This document shows positions 56,973 to 64,000 of a stretch of 64,000 nt of DNA, piece by piece (within the stretch, counting starts at the first letter, position 1; each line of letters begins with the position of its first letter). The stretch is from NCBI RefSeq assembly GCF_018320785.1, contig NC_054875.1, forward strand, positions 877,001 through 941,000. Direction: 5' to 3'. This DNA is from Cheilinus undulatus. Lineage: Eukaryota > Chordata > Actinopteri > Labriformes > Labridae. The notes beneath the pieces were generated by a model. The model was not told where the DNA came from. It saw only the letters and a list, made by a program, of their open reading frames with translations, and searched no databases. The position numbers were made by a program, and so were the translations under genes.

Positions 56973-59900
56973 GGAGTCCGGATCAGTAAGGTGAGTCTAG
57001 ATCAGTAACCTGAGTCTGGATCAGTAACCTGAGTCTGGATCAGTAACCTGAGTCTAGATCAGTAACGTGAGTCTAGATCAGTAACCTGAGTCTGGATCAG
57101 TAACGTGAGTCTGGATCAGTAACGTGAGTCTGGATCAGTAAGGTGAGTCTGGATCAGTAACCTGAGTCTGGATCAGTAACCTGAGTCTGGATCAGTAAGG
57201 TGAGTCTGGATCAGTAAGGTGAGTCTGGATCAGTAACCTGAGTCTGGATCAGTAACCTGAGTCTGGATCAGTAACGTGAGTCTGGATCAGTAACCTGAGT
57301 CTAGATCAGTAAGGTGAGTCTGGATCAGTAACCTGAGTCTGGATCAGTAAGGTGAGTCTGGATCAGTAAGGTGAGTCTGGATCAGTAACCTGAGTCTGGA
57401 TCAGTAACCTGAGTCTGGATCAGTAACGTGAGTCTGGATCAGTAACCTGAGTCTAGATCAGTAAGGTGAGTCTGGATCAGTAACCTGAGTCTGGATCAGT
57501 AACCTGAGTCTAGATCAGTAACGTGAGTCTAGATCAGTAACCTGAGTCTAGATCAGTAAGGTGAGTCTGGATCAGTAACCTGAGTCTAGATCAGTAACGT
57601 GAGTCTAGATCAGTAACGTGAGTCTGGATCAGTAACCTGAGTCTGGATCAGTAACCTGAGTCTGGATCAGTAACGTGAGTCTGGATCAGTAACCTGAGTC
57701 TGGATCAGTAAGGTGAGTCTGGATCAGTAACCTGAGTCTGGATCAGTAACCTGAGTCTGGATCAGTAACCTGAGTCTGGATCAGTAACCTGAGTCTAGAT
57801 CAGTAACCTGAGTCTGGATCAGTAACGTGAGTCTGGATCAGTAACCTGAGTCTGGATCAGTAAGGTGAGTCTGGATCAGTAACCTGAGTCTGGATCAGTA
57901 ACCTGAGTCTGGATCAGTAACCTGAGTCTGAATCAGTAACTTGAGTCTGGATCAGTAACCTGAGTCTAGATCAGTAACGTGAGTCTGGATCAGTAACCTG
58001 AGTCTGGATCAGTAACCTGAGTCTGGATCAGTAACCTGAGTCTGGATCAGTAACCTGAGTCTGGATCAGTAACCTGAGTCTAGATCAGTAACCTGAATCT
58101 AGATCAGTAACCTGAGTCTAGTTCAGTAAGGTGAGTCTGGATCAGTAACGTGAGTCTAGATCAGTAACGTGAGTCTGGATCAGTAACCTGAGTCTGGATC
58201 AGTAACCTGAGTCTGGATCAGTAACCTGAGTCTGGATCAGTAACGTGAGTCTGGATCAGTAACCTGAGTCTGGATCAGTAACCTGAGTCTGGATCAGTAA
58301 CGTGAGTCTAGATCAGTAACCTGAGTCTGGATCAGTAACCTGAGTCTGGATCAGTAACCTGAGTCTGGATCAGTAACGTGAGTCTAGATCAGTAACCTGA
58401 GTCTGGATCAGTAACCTGAGTCTGGATCAGTAACCTGAGTCTGGATCAGTAACGTGAGTCTAGATCAGTAACCTGAGTCTGGATCAGTAACCTGAGTCTG
58501 GATCAGTAACGTGAGTCTAGATCAGTAAGGTGAGTCTGGATCAGTAACCTGAGTCTGGATCAGTAACCTGAGTCTGGATCAGTAACCTGAGTCTGGATCA
58601 GTAAGGTGAGTCTGGATCAGTAACCTGAGTCTGGATCAGTAAGGTGAGTCTGGATCAGTAAGGTGAGTCTGGATCAGTAAGGTGAGTCTGGATCAGTAAC
58701 GTGAGTCTAGATCAGTAACCTGAGTCTGGATCAGTAAGGTGAGTCTGGATCAGTAACCTGAGTCTGGACCAGTAACCTGAGTCTGGATCAGTAACCTGAG
58801 TCTGGATCAGTAACCTGAGTCTGGATCAGTAAGGTGAGTCTGGATCAGTAACGTGAGTCTAGATCAGTAACCTGAGTCTGGATCAGTAACCTGAGTCTGG
58901 ATCAGTAACCTGAGTCTGGATCAGTAACCTGAGTCTGGATCAGTAAGGTGAGTCTGGATCAGTAACCTGAGTCTGGATCAGTAACCTGAGTCTGGATCAG
59001 TAACCTGAGTCTGGATCAGTAACCTGAGTCTGGATCAGTAACATGAGTCTGGATCAGTAACCTGAGTCTAGATCAGTAACGTGAGTCTAGAGCAGTAACG
59101 TGAGTCTGGATCAGTAATGTGAGTCCGGATCAGTATGGTGGAGTCTAGATCAGTAACGTGAGTCCGGATCAGTAACGTGAGTCCGGATCAGTAACATGAG
59201 TCTGGACCAGTAACGTAAGTCCAGACCAGTAACGTAAGTCCGGATCAGTAACGTGAGTCCGGATCAGTAACGTGAGTCCGGATCAGTAAGGTGAGTCTAG
59301 ATCAGTAACGTGAGTCTAGATCAGTAACGTGAGTCTAGATCAGTAACGTGAGTCTAGATCAGTAACGTGAGTCCAGATCAGTAATGTGAGTCCGGATCAG
59401 TATGGTGGAGTCTAGATCAGTAACGTGAGTCCGGATCAGTAACGTGAGTCCAGATCAGTAATGTGAGTCCGGATCAGTATGGTGGAGTCTAGATCAGTAA
59501 CCTGAGTCTGGATCAGTAACGTGAGTCTAGATCAGTAACCTGAGTCTGGATCAGTAACGTGAGTCTGGATCAGTAACGTGAGTCTGGATCAGTAACGTGA
59601 GTCTGGATCAGTAAGGTGAGTCTGGATCAGTAACCTGAGTCTGGATCAGTAACCTGAGTCTGGATCAGTAAGGTGAGTCTGGATCAGTAAGGTGAGTCTG
59701 GATCAGTAACCTGAGTCTGGATCAGTAACCTGAGTCTGGATCAGTAACGTGAGTCTGGATCAGTAACCTGAGTCTAGATCAGTAAGGTGAGTCTGGATCA
59801 GTAACCTGAGTCTAGATCAGTAACGTGAGTCTAGATCAGTAACCTGAGTCTAGATCAGTAAGGTGAGTCTGGATCAGTAACCTGAGTCTAGATCAGTAAC

Positions 59901-62032
59901 GTGAGTCTAGATCAGTAACGTGAGTCTGGATCAGTAACCTGAGTCTGGATCAGTAACCTGAGTCTGGATCAGTAACGTGAGTCTGGATCAGTAACCTGAG
60001 TCTGGATCAGTAAGGTGAGTCTGGATCAGTAACCTGAGTCTGGATCAGTAACCTGAGTCTGGATCAGTAACCTGAGTCTGGATCAGTAACCTGAGTCTAG
60101 ATCAGTAACCTGAGTCTGGATCAGTAACGTGAGTCTGGATCAGTAACCTGAGTCTGGATCAGTAAGGTGAGTCTGGATCAGTAACCTGAGTCTGGATCAG
60201 TAACCTGAGTCTGGATCAGTAACCTGAGTCTGAATCAGTAACTTGAGTCTGGATCAGTAACCTGAGTCTAGATCAGTAACGTGAGTCTGGATCAGTAACC
60301 TGAGTCTGGATCAGTAACCTGAGTCTGGATCAGTAACCTGAGTCTGGATCAGTAACCTGAGTCTGGATCAGTAACCTGAGTCTAGATCAGTAACCTGAAT
60401 CTAGATCAGTAACCTGAGTCTAGTTCAGTAAGGTGAGTCTGGATCAGTAACGTGAGTCTAGATCAGTAACGTGAGTCTGGATCAGTAACCTGAGTCTGGA
60501 TCAGTAACCTGAGTCTGGATCAGTAACCTGAGTCTGGATCAGTAACGTGAGTCTGGATCAGTAACCTGAGTCTGGATCAGTAACCTGAGTCTGGATCAGT
60601 AACGTGAGTCTAGATCAGTAACCTGAGTCTGGATCAGTAACCTGAGTCTGGATCAGTAACCTGAGTCTGGATCAGTAACCTGAGTCTGGATCAGTAACGT
60701 GAGTCTAGATCAGTAACCTGAGTCTGGATCAGTAACCTGAGTCTGGATCAGTAACCTGAGTCTGGATCAGTAACGTGAGTCTAGATCAGTAACCTGAGTC
60801 TGGATCAGTAACCTGAGTCTGGATCAGTAACGTGAGTCTAGATCAGTAAGGTGAGTCTGGATCAGTAACCTGAGTCTGGATCAGTAACCTGAGTCTGGAT
60901 CAGTAACCTGAGTCTGGATCAGTAAGGTGAGTCTGGATCAGTAACCTGAGTCTGGATCAGTAAGGTGAGTCTGGATCAGTAAGGTGAGTCTGGATCAGTA
61001 AGGTGAGTCTGGATCAGTAACGTGAGTCTAGATCAGTAACCTGAGTCTGGATCAGTAAGGTGAGTCTGGATCAGTAACCTGAGTCTGGATCAGTAACCTG
61101 AGTCTGGATCAGTAACCTGAGTCTGGATCAGTAACCTGAGTCTGGATCAGTAAGGTGAGTCTGGATCAGTAACGTGAGTCTAGATCAGTAACCTGAGTCT
61201 GGATCAGTAACCTGAGTCTGGATCAGTAACCTGAGTCTGGATCAGTAACCTGAGTCTGGATCAGTAAGGTGAGTCTGGATCAGTAACCTGAGTCTGGATC
61301 AGTAACCTGAGTCTGGATCAGTAACCTGAGTCTGGATCAGTAACCTGAGTCTGGATCAGTAACCTGAGTCTAGATCAGTAACGTGAGTCTAGAGCAGTAA
61401 CGTGAGTCTGGATCAGTAATGTGAGTCCGGATCAGTATGGTGGAGTCTAGATCAGTAACGTGAGTCCGGATCAGTAACGTGAGTCCGGATCAGTAACATG
61501 AGTCTGGACCAGTAACGTAAGTCCAGACCAGTAACGTAAGTCCGGATCAGTAACGTGAGTCCGGATCAGTAACGTGAGTCCGGATCAGTAAGGTGAGTCT
61601 AGATCAGTAACATGAGTCTAGATCAGTAACGTGAGTCTAGATCAGTAACGTGAGTCTAGATCAGTAACGTGAGTCCAGATCAGTAATGTGAGTCCGGATC
61701 AGTATGGTGGAGTCTAGATCAGTAACGTGAGTCCGGATCAGTAACGTGAGTCCGGATCAGTAACATGAGTCTGGACCAGTAACGTAAGTCCAGATCAGTA
61801 ACATGAGTCCGGATCAGTAACGTGAGTCCGGATCAGTAAGGTGAGTCTGGATCAGTAACATGAGTCTGGATCAGTGAGTCCGGATCAGTAAGGTGGAGTC
61901 TAGATCAGTAACGTGAGTCTGGATCAGTAAGATGAGTCCGGATCAGTAAGGTGGAGGCTGGATCAGTAAGATGGAGTCCGGATCAGTAACGTGAGTCCGG
62001 ATCAGTAACGTGAGTCCGGATCAGCAAGATGG
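56973..62032. repeat. 5-kb minisatellite of 19-bp GATCAGTAACCTGAGTCTG units, with 2.3-kb duplication
   Basis: About 265 units of GGATCAGTAACCTGAGTCT, varying at AACCTGAG/AACGTGAG/AAGGTGAG and TCTGG/TCTAG/TCCGG. Rare variants recur at a constant offset of 2302 bp: GAATCAGTAACTTG (57930 and 60232), AGTTCAGTAAGG (58120 and 60422) and AGAGCAGTAACG (59089 and 61391). So a block of about 2.3 kb is duplicated in tandem. The right 700 bp hold CCGG-rich and longer GTATGGTGGAG units. Units with AAGGTGAGT match the 5' splice-site consensus. Confidence 0.98.
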
Positions 62033-64000
62033 ATCCTGGTTTTTATAAAAACAGAATTGAAAATGAAAGGAAGCTGACAGGAGGAGGCGGGCTGGACCAG
62101 CTGTCAATCATTCTCAGGTGATAAACCAAAGGTGTTTATGTTATAATGACTTTATGTCACGCTGTAAAGAAGGTAACAGACACCTGGGCACACCTGGTAG
62201 ATCAGAACCAGAACTCCTCAGGTCTGTAGAGCTGTCAGAACAACAGAAGTCTGAACTAAAGATGAATCTGGGGGGTGGGGGGGGCTCTGGGGGGCTCAGG
62301 TGGTCTCAGGTGTGAGTAGAGGAGGCCCTAAAGGGTAAAAGGTGAGAACCACTATTCTAGTAGGTCTGAATGATTGAAAATCCCTGATCCAGGACTCCGC
62401 TCTCAGTCTAAGTTTGGTGTGAATGGCTGTAAAGAAGGGAATGATCCTTTAAATGTCATTTGTTACTGTTGTTCTGTTTTCTGGATGTTAATGGTCACTC
62501 TAGTTAACTTTATATTCTTTTATATTCATGTTCTTTAATGCGCTCTGTCCTCTGTTCTTCATGTTTTTGTGGTTTTATAGCAGATTAACACATTTACAGA
62601 CGGTATGTTGTAGTTTTTTTACATTAACAAACAAAAACTAAAGACTACATTCATCTCCCCCTCTACTGTCTGTAAATACTAATGTGATAATTATATAAAT
62701 ATTATTTAAAAAATACAGCACACACGTGAGCATGAACATTTATGTCATGTAAAGAGAAAAACGTAAAGATTAAAACCCTGGCTCTGTCTTTTCTGGGTTT
62801 GTTTCTTTAAATATTATCCTCAGTCTCTCTCCTAAATCATCATTTTTCATAAAGTCCTCAGATATTGTCCAAACGTCCTTGTAAACCTTGAATTAATGTT
62901 CTAGGATAAATGTTATCATGGACAGTTTAACTGTGTTTTAAGGTCAACAGTTTATTCCAGTAGACTTTTATCATTCATTCAGTCTGAATCTAGAGACGTT
63001 CGTGAACTTACGTTCTTTTTTCTGATGGATAAAAATGTAACAATCATTTTAGATTCTAATGGATTATTTAGAGATGAAATAATCTTTATTTAACTCTTTT
63101 CTTTAATAGCATGTGTTTCAGATCTCCTTTAAGTAGCTGATCAGTGGTGTTAGAAAATAAAAGCATCGTTATCTTCAGTCAGATCCTGATTCAACAGGAA
63201 AAAGAGATGAAGAGACTTTAGAAACTACCGTAGCAGTGTGAGGTCAGAGTCATTAGATTGGACAAATGATATAAATAATCCTTACTAAAATAAATCCATC
63301 AGAGCAAACATTTGAACTCGGTTATCCTGACAGTTATTACTGTAAACGTTCATCAGGCCTCTCTGTTTGAATGAATATCAACATAAACTCTACGGATGTA
63401 GAAGATAAAGCTGAGTTTTAAAAATAGACCCTAAAAACTGAAAGTCTTGCCCAACCCTGAGCCCGCTGATGTGGAAACCTCCCCCTCCCTCTGATTGGCT
63501 GTGAAATGATGGTAAATGTTTGAGAGGGCGCCGCCGTCGTCCCTCCGCCTTGTTCCACTTCAGGAGGCGAGGCGGTGTAATGGCTGGGTTGGTTTCCGTA
63601 TTAATCTGCGTCACCAGTTCTGGTCTGACTCGGTCAGAGATGCAAAGATGTGATTGTTTCAGAGTTCATCACAGAGAGGATTTTAGCTCTGGTCTAAATC
63701 TGGAGCTTCTTTAAAAATAGACCTGAGAGGAAGTGGGACGGCAGGTACCACAGAAGAAGAACGGGTGTTCAGGTGCATAGATTAACCTGAATAGGGTGAG
63801 TCTGTCTGTCCACCAAGCTTAGAACAGTTTTAGATTTTTGATTACTTTCCTTTTTTTATTTCATTTTTATTTTCAGTTTCACTCTAGGTTTTAACCCTTT
63901 CCCTGCTGGTCTGTTAGTTTAGTTTGGCTTTTATTTTGAAAAATACCTTCAGATAGGCTACTCCTCATTTTATTCACAAAGTCTTCTTCAGTCAGATCAG
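62033..64000. other. Right end of window, nothing recognised
   Basis: AT-rich sequence with a short G-rich tract at 62270-62295. Open frames at 62118-62315 and 63390-63714 show no family resemblance. If 56440-56675 is a first exon, this is likely its first intron. Confidence 0.45.

Noticed and set aside
221-62032. Direct-repeat arrays as CRISPR
   Set aside because: Units are contiguous with no unique spacers, no cas genes, and the genes around are vertebrate.

Overview
This window looks like nuclear DNA of a ray-finned (teleost) fish. The evidence is a set of small-intron vertebrate genes with GT-AG splice sites, fish-type DNA transposons (Tc1/mariner and hAT-like MITEs), LINE tails, a BEL/Pao fossil, and a very large amount of minisatellite DNA. 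The species cannot be named from sequence alone. I found no CRISPR array, bacterial operon or tRNA/rRNA gene, and no clearly new enzymatic system. The striking property is that about 28 kb of the 64 kb (roughly 44%) is some twenty unrelated tandem arrays with units of 11 to 66 bp, most of them inside introns or just outside genes.

Layout. 1-2541: last intron (almost all minisatellite) and last coding exon of a TBC1D22 Rab-GAP gene, + strand. 3.8-14.5 kb: gene-poor DNA with four arrays, including a 40-bp array carrying 14 perfect TGACGTCA sites and a 3.7-kb array with an AATAAA in each 52-bp unit. 15.15-27.73 kb: a C2H2 zinc-finger gene, + strand, with a proposed non-coding first exon, two coding exons and an intron that is about 90% minisatellite. 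Its large first intron holds a degraded BEL/Pao fossil between a G-quadruplex-like array and a 2.7-kb pyrimidine-rich array. 28-33 kb: a MITE family, one member of which has become a 181-bp tandem repeat, a GT microsatellite, a 30-bp array and a complete hAT-type MITE. 33.19-37.33 kb: snrpg (core spliceosomal Sm-G), with the expected 23-nt second coding exon not found. 38.87-45.74 kb: plpbp (pyridoxal phosphate homeostasis protein), all eight coding exons intact. 46.9-48.8 kb: three arrays. 49.47-55.13 kb: tmed4 (p24 cargo receptor), - strand, five intact exons. 56.4-64 kb: a probable first exon of another + strand gene, then a 5-kb array of about 19-bp units that includes a 2.3-kb tandem duplication and about 40 perfect splice-donor sequences.

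The genes are housekeeping or regulatory and are not functionally linked: vesicle traffic (TBC1D22, tmed4), splicing (snrpg), vitamin B6 homeostasis (plpbp) and transcription control (zinc finger). Full-length CRE palindromes (TGACGTCA) lie just upstream of plpbp and tmed4, and an ETS-CRE pair lies at the proposed zinc-finger promoter. Almost all long open frames in the window are by-products of tandem repeats and are not annotated as genes.
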